Positions 28,791 through 39,359 of a stretch of DNA of 64,000 bases are shown here, piece by piece. Position numbers and translations under genes: made by a program. Under the pieces are notes generated by a model. It did not search any database, was not told the origin of the DNA, and saw only the letters and a list, made by a program, of their open reading frames with translations. The first letter of the stretch is position 1, and each line of letters begins with the position of its first letter. The DNA is from Mya arenaria (taxonomy: Eukaryota; Mollusca; Bivalvia; Myida; Myidae): the NCBI RefSeq assembly GCF_026914265.1, contig NC_069125.1, forward strand, positions 22,990,966 through 23,054,965. The letters are read 5' to 3'.

Positions 28791-31700
28791 CTGAAATGGG
28801 AATCATATTAAATTACTATTTAAAAAAATAAAGAAAGTGCAATTATTTTCTCTTGGACAGCCGACCACAATGTGTAATTTCTAGTCAAGTAAGTCAAATA
28901 TAAATTTTGGAGAATCTTTAAAAAACATTCTTCTAAAACTTAGAAGGGAAAAGAATGATAGTTTTTAACGAAAAAATATTGAAACTATTTTATTTAGACA
29001 GGAAACTGGAAGTGAACACTTACGAAGTGTATACTGATGAAGTTCTTGAGGAGTCATCAACAGTTTTTCTCTTTCCAGATGCAGCAGAGTCAAGTCTGGG
29101 GCTTTGCTTAGTGGTGGTGCTTGGCCTGCTGGTGGTGCCTTGCTTGGTTGCAGAGCTTGGCCTGCTCACAGTGCCTAGTCTGGACGTGGCAGTGCAAGGC
29201 CTGTTTGCCATGCCTAGCCCACTTGTGCTAGGACTGCTGGTGACGGTGCTTGGCCTGCTGGCAGTGCCTGGCTTGGTGGCAGTGCTTGGCCTGCTGAAAG
29301 GGGCTATACCTGGCCTGATCTTGGTGGTGCTAGGCATGCTTGCCGTACCTGGCTTGCTTGGTGCGCTAATTGGCCTTTTGGCAGTACCTGGCCTAGTGGC
29401 TGTCACTGGTCTGCTAGCAGCAGGGATTGATCTAGTGGTGGTGCAATATCTGCTGGCAGTACCTAGCCTACTGACAGAAACTGACCTACTGTTGGCAGTG
29501 CTTGGCCTGTTGGCATTGGGTGGCCTGCTGGTGTAGCCTGGCCTGCTGTTGGAGATGCTAGGCCTGCTGGCTGTGCCCAACCTGCAGACAGAATCTGGCC
29601 GGTTGGCAGTTTTTGGCCTGCTGACGGAGTCTGGCCTATTGGCAGTGCTTGGCCTGCTGACGATGTTGGCAGTAACTGGCTTGCTCCTAGTGTCTGGCTT
29701 GCTGGCAGTCCTTGGCCTGCTGGCGGTGGAGTCTGATCTGCTGCAATCTTTTGGCCTGCTGACTGAATCTTGCCTGTATACATTGCCTGGCCTGCTGGCA
29801 GAGTCTTGCCTGTTGGAGGTGCCTGGCCTGCTTTTGGTGTAGTTTGGCATTATGGCAGTCTTGCTTGGCCTGCTGACAGAGTCTGGCCTGCTGATGGAGT
29901 CTGGCCTTCTGACATAACCTGGGCTGGTGGCGGAGCCTGACCTGCTTGCCGTGCTTTGCCTGCTGAGGGAGCCTGGCTTGCTCTGTGTTGGGGAGCTTGC
30001 TCTGAATTCAGACCTGTTTGAAGATGTGGAGTTAGGACTGCTTGGAGTTGTAGGGCCATGCTTGCTTGGAGTTGTAGAGCCACACCTGCTTGGAGTTGTA
30101 GAGCCACACCTGCTTGGAGATGTAGAGCCATGCCCGTTAGGAGTTGCAGAGCCATGCCTGTAAAGAGTTGTAGAGCCACACCTGCTTGGAGTTGTAAAGC
30201 CATTCTTGCTTGGAGTTGTAGAGCCACCCCTGCTTGGGGTTGTAGAGCCACCCCTGCTTGGAGTTGTAGAGCCATTCCTGCTTGGAGATGTAGAGCCATG
30301 CCCGTTAGGAGTTGCAGAGCCATGCCCGTAAAGAGTTGTAGAGCCACACCTGCTTGGAGTTGTAGAGCCATTCTTGCTTGGAGTTGTAGAGCCACCCCTG
30401 CTTGGGGTTGTAGAGCCACCCCTGCTTGGAGTTGTAGAGCCATGCCCATTAGGAGTTGCAGAGCCATTCTTGCTTGGAGTTGTAGAGCCATGCTTGCTTG
30501 GAGTTGTAGAGCATTGCCTGCTTGGAGATGTAGAGCCATGCCTGCTTGGATTTGTAGAGCCATGCCTGCTTGAAGATGTACAGCCATGCCTGCTTGGAGA
30601 TGTAGAGCCATGTCTGCTTGGAGTTGTAGAGCCATGCCTGCTTGGAGATGCAGAGCCATGCCCGCTTGGAGTTGTAGAGCCATGCCTGCTTGGAGTTGTA
30701 GAGGCATGCCTGCTCGGAGATATAGAGCCATGCCTGCTAGGAGTTGCAGAGCCATGCCAGTTTGGAGTTGCTGAGCCATGCCAGTTTGGAGTTGCTGAGC
30801 CATGCCTGCGTTGAGATTTAGAGCCATGCCCGTTAGGAGCTGTAGAGCCATGCTTGCTTGGAGATGTAGAGCCATGCCAGTTTGGAGTTGCAGAGCCATG
30901 CCTGCGTGGAGATGTAGAGCCATGCCTGCTTGGAGATGTAATACCATGCCTGCTTGGAGATGTAGAGCCATGCCCACTTGGAGATGTAGAGCCATGCCTG
31001 CTTGGAGATGTAGAGCCATGCCCATAAGGAGTTGTAGAGCCATGCCTGCTTGGAGATGCAGAGCCATGCCTGCTTGGAGATGCAGAGCCATGCCCGCTTG
31101 GAGTTGTAGAGCCATACCTGCTTGAAGATGTAGAGCCACCCCTGCTTTTCTCTTCAGTGCTTGGCCTGAAGCTTGCACTGGACTCAGCCCTTGTTTGAAC
31201 ATATAGCAGTTCTGATGAAGCAGTTTCAGTGCTGAAAACCTGCAGAGTAGAACCCTGAAAGGAAGAGGGCTTTTCTCTCTCACCTGATGTGCGAGACACT
31301 CTGGTAGATTTCATCCTCAATGCCACAGAATTTGACCTTGTTTTGGGTGAAGGAAACTGTACAGGAGATGTGACAGACTTTTCCCTGTTGTCAATGATAG
31401 GGACCCACTTGATATTTGTGCGAGCCTTTGAGGGTTGAACTGGTGGCAGCGGTGTCTTGTTCATCACTTGTTTACTCTCACTGGTGATCAAAGCATTAAG
31501 CACTTCCGTCTTGCATTGCTTAGACTTCTTGGTGTGGCGGATCTTCAGTTTCGGCCGGCTGAAAGTGTGAAAAGAGCACTGCAAGTGGATGCCAACACTA
31601 ATTCATTTTTCTCATTCAATAAACGTGCCCAAGTCAACAACTATTAACTCAGCTAGAGTTATAGGCTTTGCTACCCATGTGTATATTGTGACTGGTCATA

Positions 31701-34700
31701 TGTTTATTGTGACTGGTCATATGTATATCGTGACTGGTCATATGAATATCGTGACTGGTCATATGTATATCGTGACTGGTCATATGTATATGGTGACTGG
31801 TCATATGAATATCGTGACTGGTCATATGTATATCGTGACTGGTCATATGTATATGGTGACTGGTCATATGAATATCGTGACTGGTCATATGTATATGGTG
31901 ACTGGTCATATGAATATCATGACTGGTCATATGTATATGGTGACTGGTCGTATGTATGTGGTGACTGGTCATATGTATATCGTGACTGGTCGTATGTATA
32001 TGGTGACTGGTCATATGAATATCGTGACTGGTCGTATGTATATCGTGACTGGTCATATGTATATGGTGACTGGTCATATGTATATCGTGACTGGTCATAT
32101 GTATATGGTGACTGGTCATATGTATATCGTGACTGGTCATATGTATATGGTGACTGGTCATATGAATATGGTGACTGGTCATATGAATATGGTGACTGGT
32201 CATATGTATATTGTGACTGGTCATATGAATATGGTGACTGGTCATATGTATATTGTGACTGGTCATATGAATATGGTGACTGGTCATATGTATATTGTGA
32301 CTGGTCATATGTATATCGTGACTGGTCATATGAATATGGTGACTGGTCATATGTATATGGTGACTGGTCATATGAATATGGTGACTGGTCATATGTATAT
32401 GGTGACTGGTCATATGAATATGGTGACTGGTCATATGTATATGGTGACTGGTCATATGTATATGGTGACTGGTCATGTGCATATTGTGACTGGTCATATG
32501 TATACTAAGATTCATGTGAAACAGTTTACATATTTTTAGCTAATGCCAACATTAAAGTTTGTGTACTCATGTATGCCAACTATCAAAGTGACCAAAGCTG
32601 TGACAAAACCTCCACTCTTTTCTTCCAAAAAACAGACACAGGCTAAAACATTAATTCAGCATTACGAATCATGCAGTTTTTATCAGTGTAAGATTGAAAC
32701 AATTATTTCATAGAGTGAGCACCAACTCATGAAATATTTACTTTTAATGTTCACGAGGTAAAATATTTTGTAATCTTACACTGAAGCCAACAATTTTTCT
32801 TTGGATAAATCATTATATGCCTAAAAAGGATATAAACTGACATCTACTTGTAGTTTTTCAGAAAAGGATGCCAAATTGTATGCAAACTTATCGTCATTTT
32901 GGAAATGAGGTTGTTGAAATTGTATCCCAGCCCTATGCACGCTAAATATGATTTCGAAGCGATAAGGGGCTAAAATTTGAAGCCAATGAATATTATAGAA
33001 ATGTTATTTCACTGTTTGAAACTGCCACTGTTAATCTATAATCTCGATTATCTCTACGGAAAAGAATATAATGGTATATAAAAGTATATAATAAATCTCC
33101 TAGATATTTCAAAAACTAGAAACAAGAAAAACATTTTCACTTTATAAATGAGTTATAAATGAAGTTATTAATGCATATGAGCTAGAAGTTAAAATAGATG
33201 TTCTAATCAACATGTAGAAAAATAAATCTCAAAGTAAAACTTACCCATTTTCTTTGACTGGCTGGTACTGGTCAGACTGTTCAGTTTCATCTGAAGCAAA
33301 TGATCAAAATCAGAAAAATATATCAAAGAAATAGCGCATGTATAATTATGTGTTTTCAGATTTCATGGTTCATATATGTTTCAAGACACTCCTGGATTCA
33401 TTTCTGGTTCCAAAGAAAAGTATGTACAAAATTGAACTAGATACTGTATCGGTCTGCTATAGGCGGATGTGCGTTGATAATATTCTGTATAAAACGGAAG
33501 TATGTTCGTAGTACGTATGTTAACTTGGTAATATGCAAATTAGCAAAGCAAAGATCTGTAAGAATAGAGAAGTTAGTGTATATAAAGACCAGTAGACCCC
33601 TTCAGGGTCGAGCATGCTTTTCCCTGAAGGGATCTGTTGGTGTTTGTTTCATTACGCCAGAAAGCTCGGCTATCTGGTGTTTGTTTGTTTGGCTCACAAG
33701 TTGCAATACATTTAGAGATATTAACAATTTTAGCATATTTACGTAAACATCCATCTGAACATACCGTCCATATGCAAAGTCTTGTCCAATACAAGATTGG
33801 CTTCCATCTTATCAGGAAGGACTTGAGGCGCAACGTAAGGGCTTCCTTCAGGCAAACTCTCAAGCCGTGCAGGTGGGGCACTACGCAGGCTGAAGAAAAT
33901 GGTTAAAACGTTCATTCAGCTTGCATGTGATACAGCTTTGACACCCTTTCAGTCCCATAATGACATTTTCCTGTGGTGTTTAAAAAAGCATTCATTAACA
34001 CTTTATTCTGCATATTATAGGCAGCCGATACATAAAGGTTGTTAGTCCAAGTATAAGCTTAACTGATAATTGTTTCACATATATATTCAGTGGTCGATAT
34101 TAACACAAGCCCGCAAGCACTGCAGGGTTCGAATTTAGACTTTTATTCAAGCTCGCAAAATTCTGCGAGTGGCTTTTTCTAGACCACAAAATTTTACATA
34201 AATGCCATAATCACCTAGCTCAACCATTGGCTAAATTTAGCACTTTCACGCACTATATGTAAAACCAATCAACCTTTGAATATATCTGCCCAACTGTCAA
34301 AGTGAATAGACTTCGATATATTTTATCGTCCAAAGCATCCACACTACATTTACTGTTGCTTTTATTTATTTTAAATCTATATTGTTATTGTTTTTAATAC
34401 ATATAGACAATGAAATCTGTAGTGTGCTCGCCAAATGGGTATTACTTGATGGGGAGGGTAAATATACCACCCCCTCAAAGTAAAAAGTGTCAAACACTCT
34501 AGATTGATACTTTTTAATATTTATAATATGTCTTATATCTACTTTAATTAGACAATATTATAAGGAAATAAAGCAAATAATAAAATTGCAAGTTGATTTT
34601 TCATTTTGCGAGTTGCCACAAAAAGCACTCGCAAAATTTTGCAAGTGCTCCTCAAAGTTAATTTCGAACCCTGCACTGCACTGGTAAAATGTCTTTCGGG

Positions 34701-37700
34701 CTTACTCAAATTCTGAATTTTATATAGCAGGGCTTGTTCAAAACATTTATGCCATGCAATAATATAAGAATTCCGGCTTCTTCATCCTCAAGTCTAATTT
34801 CGATGACTAATATATGTTACAAATTGTTGGTCATTGTACAGTATAATTGTTAATTTTCATGTATAACTCACGTTAGGTCATTCTGCAGCTTATGAAGCTT
34901 CCTCCGTTCCACGGCACTCAGGTGGCTTTCACGCGGTGCCTTGGTGGTCTCCTCTTTCCTCATGTACATCTTGCGCCGGTCCAATCTGTTGGCCTTCTTT
35001 TGATTTTTGTTTTCTGAAATTTAGGCAAGATATGGTTTCCATTTTCAGTATGAAGTAGAAGATATTATAATCATTGCATAATAAATACACTAAAAAGTGA
35101 ATTTAAAGCAAATACAAATATAATGGAAATAATTGCTAGATGAGGTTAATTAAATCAATGATAAATGCAATAAAATGTGACATCAAGAGGCTACAAATGA
35201 TGCTTGTAATGGGAAATATTTTATTAGAAGAAAAATATATCTTCATACCTCTGATGGGCTCAAGCCGTTCCAAAGCAGAGGCTGGGTGGTGACGTACAGC
35301 AGCAGTCTCAATGCCACGGACAGGGGCATGCTCCCACCTAGGGATGGCACCCTCCTCACCTGCTCTCCTATTACATAGTGCCTTCTTGCGGGCCTCTATT
35401 GCCTCCTGGTGGCTCTTTCTTGCTTTGGCAATGTATTCTTCCTGTCTTGCCAGCCATTTCTTTGCCCTGGCAGCTTTCTTAGCCTTTTTCTTCTCTGAAA
35501 TTATTACAGTTGCAAATTTAGAACATAGGAACGAAGCAGGCATGAACAAACATCACTTTTGTCTTAAGATGTTTCCACTATTCATTATGTTTTTACAAGT
35601 AAGTAATATATATATAACTTACTTGTAAAGACATAATGAATATTAAATATTGAAGACTGACAAGATGCACAGGAGTTTGAGCCAAGTGGGTAAAGTTTGG
35701 TCCCTTAGACACTTGGTTTCTTAGGCTGTTTACCAAAATTTGGCCAACTTCCAATTGAAATAAAAGTATATTTTCCCCAGTTTTTAGACATTTGCCCCCC
35801 CCCCCCCCCCAAAAAAAAATAGAAAAAAAAAAATTAACAATAATTGAATCATTGTTTGTGTTGATGTTTTAGTTGTGTTTGTTTACAATTGTAAGTCAAT
35901 TTTCCATGATTTTGAATATAAGAGCTTGAAGCAATTATGTACCAGTCAATTGTAACCACCACCCCCCCCCCCCCAGGTCCGGGGGTATACCGGGGATTTT
36001 ACCATATGTTTGTCCCCGCAGGGTGGGGATTTTACCCGGGGTTGGCTTGACCAAAAGTCAAAGTCCCCGCTATTCCCCAGACCTGGGGGGGCCGTGGTTA
36101 CATTTGACTGGTGCATTATGTCTAAAAAATGAAAAGTCCAGGCCCAAATATCACAAAAATACCTAAGTCAAATCTCAGTCTCAATCTCTTTTTACCACAT
36201 AAAAGAATAGGATGATTTAAATTATTGTAGGTTTTTACTCATTTTAAAACATATTTCTCATAGAAAGTATTGATATTTAGTTATCTTTGACAAATATTTT
36301 TGTTTGAGAATTAGTTTCTTTTTTTAAAAGTAACTTGAGTAATTGTTAAAAAAACAATGAGTTGTACTCAAGTTCATATATTTCTGTGGAATCTAGACCA
36401 AATTTTTAATCAACATACTCAATGAGAGAATAAACTTTAAAAAAGAGTAAAAACATATATGATTTTGAATATTCAGTAACAAAATTATGATGTTATGTGG
36501 TAAGATGTGTATACATTGAGATTTAGCTTTAATGAGTATTTTTGATACATTGGGACCTCTTTCCATAAATTGATGAAACAGCCCCAATAAATACTGGTAT
36601 TGTTCAGAATTTAATCTTCACAAAATTCACATAATTTAACGCAATTTGAATAGTTTTATATTTAAATTATTTCAAATATATCTGTGTTAAAAATCCAGTA
36701 AATTATGATAAAAAGTTCCATTTCACTGCACATTGATATATTTACTCACAGTCTGGAAACTCAATACATTACAATAGTCATTTCTTTCCCCTTTTGAGAC
36801 TTTTTGCATTTTACTCGCTACTTTACAACTTATAGATTGTTATTTACTATGCTAGGTTTTTAGTTTGAATTTATCAGCACCATTAACCCAAATCTTGTTC
36901 AGTCTATTTATATTAAAACGAGTTCACTCAAATGTTGCAGTTAAATGAAGTAAAAGGCTTGAATCAATTATTTCATTTCAGAAACAATAGTGATATTGAT
37001 CAGTTCATCAAATGTTACCAAAAACTAAGCAGAGCAAACATGCCATATCCCCGGGCGGGGGGAAAAATCCCCCTGAATTTCGATCCATCCCCCGGTCTCC
37101 TGGCGGGAGGTAAAAATCCCCCGGAATTTAACTTTTTTTATATTTTTTTTTGAAATTTTACATCAGGCAATAATGACAAAGTGAAACCACAGTATGTGAT
37201 TGAAACTGAATGTAAAGAAACAACTCCACAAGGGTGAAATGCCAAAAGGAAACTTCTACAACAAGTGATCAATTAATTTGTAGTAATTATCAAAGGCAAA
37301 GAAATATTACTATTTTGGAAGTAAGAAATTAATAATATTTATTCTATTCTCTTATTGTCTGAAAGTCATCAAAGCTGATAGAATTAAGCACAATTTTTTA
37401 AAAGACTTTGGAGGAAGGTAAATTTAATTTAATTGTCTCGAAAACATATTTTTCCAATGACTTATTTTGTTCTGCAAGTGTATTACAGTATGGCATGACA
37501 GTGTATCATAAAAATATGATAAATCATGACATAAAATAATTCTGTATAATGAAAAAGTAGGTTTTCAAAGCAAACTATAAGTGAATACATTTTTTCATAC
37601 TTGCGTCTAAAAATACTTTAAAATTTCACCTGCTAAAAAAATCCCCCTGAATACAACCAAAATCCCCCTGAATTTTCAGCCCTGAATGGTCTCCATAAAA

Positions 37701-38909
37701 TATGGCATGTATGGCAGAGGTAGTGTCACAATAACTAAACCTACCACTGATTTCCTCAGGAGTAAGAAGTCTGGGCTCTTCAGGTTTGGGCTCATCAGCC
37801 TCTGGCTCTTTCTTTTTCTTCTGGGGCCTCTCAGGCCTGGCCAATTTTTTTTCCTCCTGTAGGCGGTTCTTTCTGTTCGTCTTGTAGAGTTTCTTGTTCT
37901 TCTTTCTCCCTGTGAGCAATTTCAGTAGTTTTAATTATGTAGTGTATTATTAACTATTCAAAATTCAATAATATTATTATATCATTATAATACTTCATAC
38001 CCAAATAATGCACGTTTTCCAGTGAGCATTTATAGAATCACTTCATAAAATACAGCTGCAATTCCAAACCATTTTAAGAAATAACCTGGTAATTAATAAT
38101 CACTATTATGCCATAAATTGAAATACAGTCCAATACTTCAAAACATCAATACTAAGCCAATAGGCATTTACTTACTTTCCTCCGCAGTCAACTCCTGGAC
38201 CTCAAACTTGAGCTCTTCTTCAGGCTCAGGTTGGGGGGAGAAGGCATAATCCTTGGCTGGATTCTTCACTCCCTGTTTTTCCAGGTCTTCTGGACTCTGT
38301 CGCATGATAAGCCAGGTTGACATGGCCATCTTGGTGGATATATGGCCATATTCCTGGAGTGTTGATGGGAAATTGGATTCCCGATGGATGTCGTATTTAC
38401 CTGGAAAATAAGAAGATAACTGTAGATCTGTATAGCACCATACTAGTCATTCTAAAATGCCGTCCAGGTTTTTTTTAATGATGGGTAGTCATTAAAAAAA
38501 AAAGCCTGGACGGCATTTTAGATTGGCTAAGCACCATACCTGCAGTTACCAGTAGTTAAACATTGTATGCCTAATGCTGTATACTCTCAGTCTCAGGGCA
38601 TACTTCTTCAACAGTGTCAATTACTAAAAAAAGTTCGTATTAATAGAAGATTATTTTTTAAATTTGAAACTATCCCGCGTTCAAAACATTATACGGTTAA
38701 GGTCAAATACGTAACATACACGCGCGCGTGCGTACATACACGGTTGCATTCAACTAAATTTAGAAACAATCTTCCGAGTATTGGATAGGCTGGATTTGAA
38801 TTAGCCTAGATTATTTCGATATAAGACACTGATTTTTAACATAAATACTTTTTGGCATATATAACTATTCATGTATGATTATTTTGTTTAAATTACCTTG
38901 GAACCCCAT
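28751..38909 (-). CDS. Gene B: Lys-rich, Ser/Pro/His repeat protein, 9 coding exons
   Basis: On the - strand the exons are 38909-38897, 38400-38176, 37909-37745, 35494-35249, 35013-34872, 33889-33765, 33290-33245, 31558-29024 and 28790-28751. All eight junctions are GT-AG and in phase: 3537 nt, 1178 residues plus TAG. Residues 1-79 are MGFQG, KYDIHRESNFPSTLQEYG and a conserved-looking STKMAMSTWLIMRQSP. Residues ~80-320 are rich in Lys, Glu and Arg (KKKAKKAARAKKWLARQEEY), probably helical. Residues ~460-835 are about 45 copies of an 8-residue unit, consensus HGSTTPSR. Residues ~836-1165 are irregular SRPxTA repeats. There is no signal peptide or membrane segment. The protein is basic and low-complexity, so it could bind acidic partners (nucleic acid or tubulin), but that is inference. 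I do not recognise a named family. Intron 1 is 487 bp. The promoter is shared with gene C. Confidence 0.82.
29024..31558 (-). CDS. Gene B exon 8: 2535-nt repeat exon
   Basis: One uninterrupted exon of 844 whole codons. It opens with GRPKLKIRHTKKSK and a Lys/Ser region containing WVPIIDNREKSVTSPVQFPS. It continues into the 24-bp coding minisatellite (about 31130-30010) and then the SRPxTA tail (about 30010-29024). The acceptor is cacactttcag and the donor gtaagt. Confidence 0.85.
30010..31130 (-). repeat. 24-bp coding minisatellite (8-residue HGSTTPSR units)
   Basis: About 45 tandem copies. On the + strand the unit is GGAGTTGTAGAGCCATGCCT plus GCTT. The unit length is a multiple of three and carries no stop in several frames, so long false reading frames appear on both strands. 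Runs of near-identical multi-unit blocks (30170-30290 and 30350-30430) point to recent duplications. Confidence 0.95.
31672..32510. repeat. 21-bp minisatellite, gene B intron 7
   Basis: About 40 copies of CATATGTATATCGTGACTGG plus T, alternating ATATGTATAT and ATATGAATAT variants. It lies between the gene B exons at 31558 and 33245. Twenty-one is a multiple of three, so it reads open on both strands. Confidence 0.96.
32511..33244 (-). other. Rest of gene B intron 7
   Basis: AT-rich sequence with no repeat end or exon that I can support. Confidence 0.5.
33245..33290 (-). CDS. Gene B exon 7
   Basis: A 46-nt exon reading ETEQSDQYQPVKEN with split Asp and Gly codons at the edges. The acceptor is tgcttcag and the donor gtaagt. 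Confidence 0.75.
33765..33889 (-). CDS. Gene B exon 6
   Basis: A 125-nt exon: LRSAPPARLESLPEGSPYVA and PQVLPDKMEANLVLDKTLHM. The acceptor is ttttcttcag and the donor gtatgt. The chosen frame is the only one that fits both neighbours. Confidence 0.78.
34118..34678 (+). mobile_element. CAGGG-ended non-autonomous DNA element, gene B intron 5
   Basis: The 551-bp element is 34123-34673, starting CAGGGTTCGAATTTA and ending TTAATTTCGAACCCTG. It has a 5-bp TSD, CACTG, at 34118-34122 and 34674-34678. Sub-terminal GCTCGCAAAATTCTGCGAGT and CTCGCAAAATTTTGCAAGTG are imperfect inverses. There is no coding capacity. Confidence 0.82.
34872..35013 (-). CDS. Gene B exon 5
   Basis: NKNQKKANRLDRRKMYMRKE and TTKAPRESHLSAVERRKLHK. 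Highly charged and probably helical. The donor is gtgagt. Confidence 0.82.
35249..35494 (-). CDS. Gene B exon 4
   Basis: KKKAKKAARAKKWLARQEEY, IAKARKSHQEAIEARKKAL, then PRWEHAPVRGIETAAVRHHP. The acceptor is taatttcag and the donor gtatga. Confidence 0.85.
35786..35818. repeat. Poly-C / poly-A homopolymer run
   Basis: About 19 C followed by 9 A in gene B intron 3. Assembly errors are likely at such runs. Confidence 0.85.
35934..36119. mobile_element. 176-bp palindromic MITE, gene B intron 3
   Basis: The element is 35939-36114, starting GTACCAGTCAATTGTAACCA and ending TGGTTACATTTGACTGGTGC. Inner CCCCCCCAGGTC and GACCTGGGGGGG are also inverted. A 5-bp TSD, ATTAT, lies at 35934-35938 and 36115-36119. 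Confidence 0.8.
36120..37028 (-). other. AT-rich part of gene B intron 3
   Basis: No exon or repeat end that I can support. Confidence 0.5.
37029..37719 (-). mobile_element. Non-autonomous DNA element, copy 2 of the 672/679-bp family
   Basis: The element is 37035-37713, with ends CAAACATGCCATAT and ATATGGCATGTATG. The 6-bp TSD is GCAGAG at 37029-37034 and 37714-37719. It is inverted relative to the copy at 5378-6049, and shared interior stretches such as ATTTTTAGACGCAAGTATGA are nearly identical. Its edge is only 31 bp from the gene B exon 3 donor. Confidence 0.9.
37745..37909 (-). CDS. Gene B exon 3
   Basis: RKKNKKLYKTNRKNRLQEEK, PERPQKKKKEPEADEPKPEE and LLTPEEIS. The acceptor is ttgctcacag and the donor gtaggt. 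Confidence 0.85.
38176..38400 (-). CDS. Gene B exon 2
   Basis: KYDIHRESNFPSTLQEYGHI, STKMAMSTWLIMRQSPEDLE, then PQPEPEEELKFEVQELTAEE. The acceptor is attttccag and the donor gtaagt. It is the least repetitive and most conserved-looking part of the protein, so best for homology searches. Confidence 0.87.
38456..38522. repeat. Near-perfect hairpin in gene B intron 1
   Basis: AAAATGCCGTCCAGG and an oligo-T run pair with an oligo-A run and CCTGGACGGCATTTT around a ~14-nt loop (gatgggtagtcatt). It is a small foldback or MITE remnant. No clear target duplication is seen. Confidence 0.75.
38897..38909 (-). CDS. Gene B exon 1: 13-nt coding micro-exon with start codon
   Basis: ATGGGGTTCCAAG followed by gtaattt encodes MGFQ plus one base that completes the Gly codon of exon 2. 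It is the only ATG-to-donor segment between exon 2 and gene C that I found with the right phase. The donor is weaker than consensus. Confidence 0.6.
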
Positions 38910-39320
38910 GAAAAACAACAATTTTCCGATTACAGCTTGGTATTTTCAAAAGTTTTCGCGCCAGAAAACTTTTTATGTTCTCAAGACCAAAGCTAACACA
39001 GGAATAACGCGTTGCCTATTAACAAGCCCTTATATACGTCGTCAAGACGTAGAACCGTCACTTCAATCCACGTTGGAATAAGTCCCAGTTACAATTATAA
39101 ATTGTGCATTGCTAAACTTTTATAATGTCATTTAAATCATTATATTTATTGAAACAACAAAAAATTCCTCAAAGTAGCATTTACACGATGAAAATAATTT
39201 GTAAAACCATTAACTGTTTCATTACATAATAATTCGTGCACAACTGGGACTTTTTCTGTATTGTTTTTGTATGACGTCACATTTTGACGTCATGTCAAAA
39301 AATTGACTGTTACGTCCAAA
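38910..39320. promoter_or_regulatory. Shared (bidirectional) promoter region of genes B and C
   Basis: A 411-bp gap separates the divergent start codons of B (-) and C (+). It holds two perfect CRE octamers and no TATA box at a convincing distance. Both 5' UTRs must lie here. Confidence 0.6.
39272..39292. promoter_or_regulatory. Two CRE octamers, TGACGTCA
   Basis: Perfect palindromic CREB/ATF-type sites at 39272-39279 and 39285-39292, 13 bp apart (a little over one helical turn). They lie 29-49 bp upstream of the gene C start codon. Confidence 0.7.
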
Positions 39321-39359
39321 ATGGTTGACTTGAGCGTTCGAAGTAAATTCATGCAAGAG
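39321..39359 (+). CDS. Gene C exon 1
   Basis: The start codon context ccaaaATGG is good. Thirteen codons run to the donor gtatta, which is weak beyond the GT. Confidence 0.65.

Noticed and set aside
28955..29842. Leu/Val-rich + strand frames (193 and 97 codons) that look like membrane proteins
   Set aside because: They are antisense to the SRPxTA tail of gene B. The hydrophobicity is a by-product of reading Ser/Arg/Pro codons backwards.
29850..31283. 477-codon Leu/Gln/Met-rich - strand frame and several + strand frames over the gene B repeat exon
   Set aside because: They are alternate-frame shadows of the 24-bp coding minisatellite. Only the HGSTTPSR frame joins in phase to flanking exons with proper splice signals.
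31649..32539. Long His/Met-rich reading frames on both strands (288 and 316 codons)
   Set aside because: They are produced by the 21-bp tandem repeat, whose length is a multiple of three. No splice or start context supports them, and the array lies in gene B intron 7.
33573..33906. Frames of 102 (-) and 89 (+) codons around gene B exon 6
   Set aside because: The real exon is 125 nt, in a different - strand frame that fits both neighbours. These frames run into intron sequence and do not.
39008..39025. RFX X-box (ciliary gene motif) in the B/C promoter
   Set aside because: GTTGCCTATTAACAAG matches only one half-site. The second half differs too much to claim.
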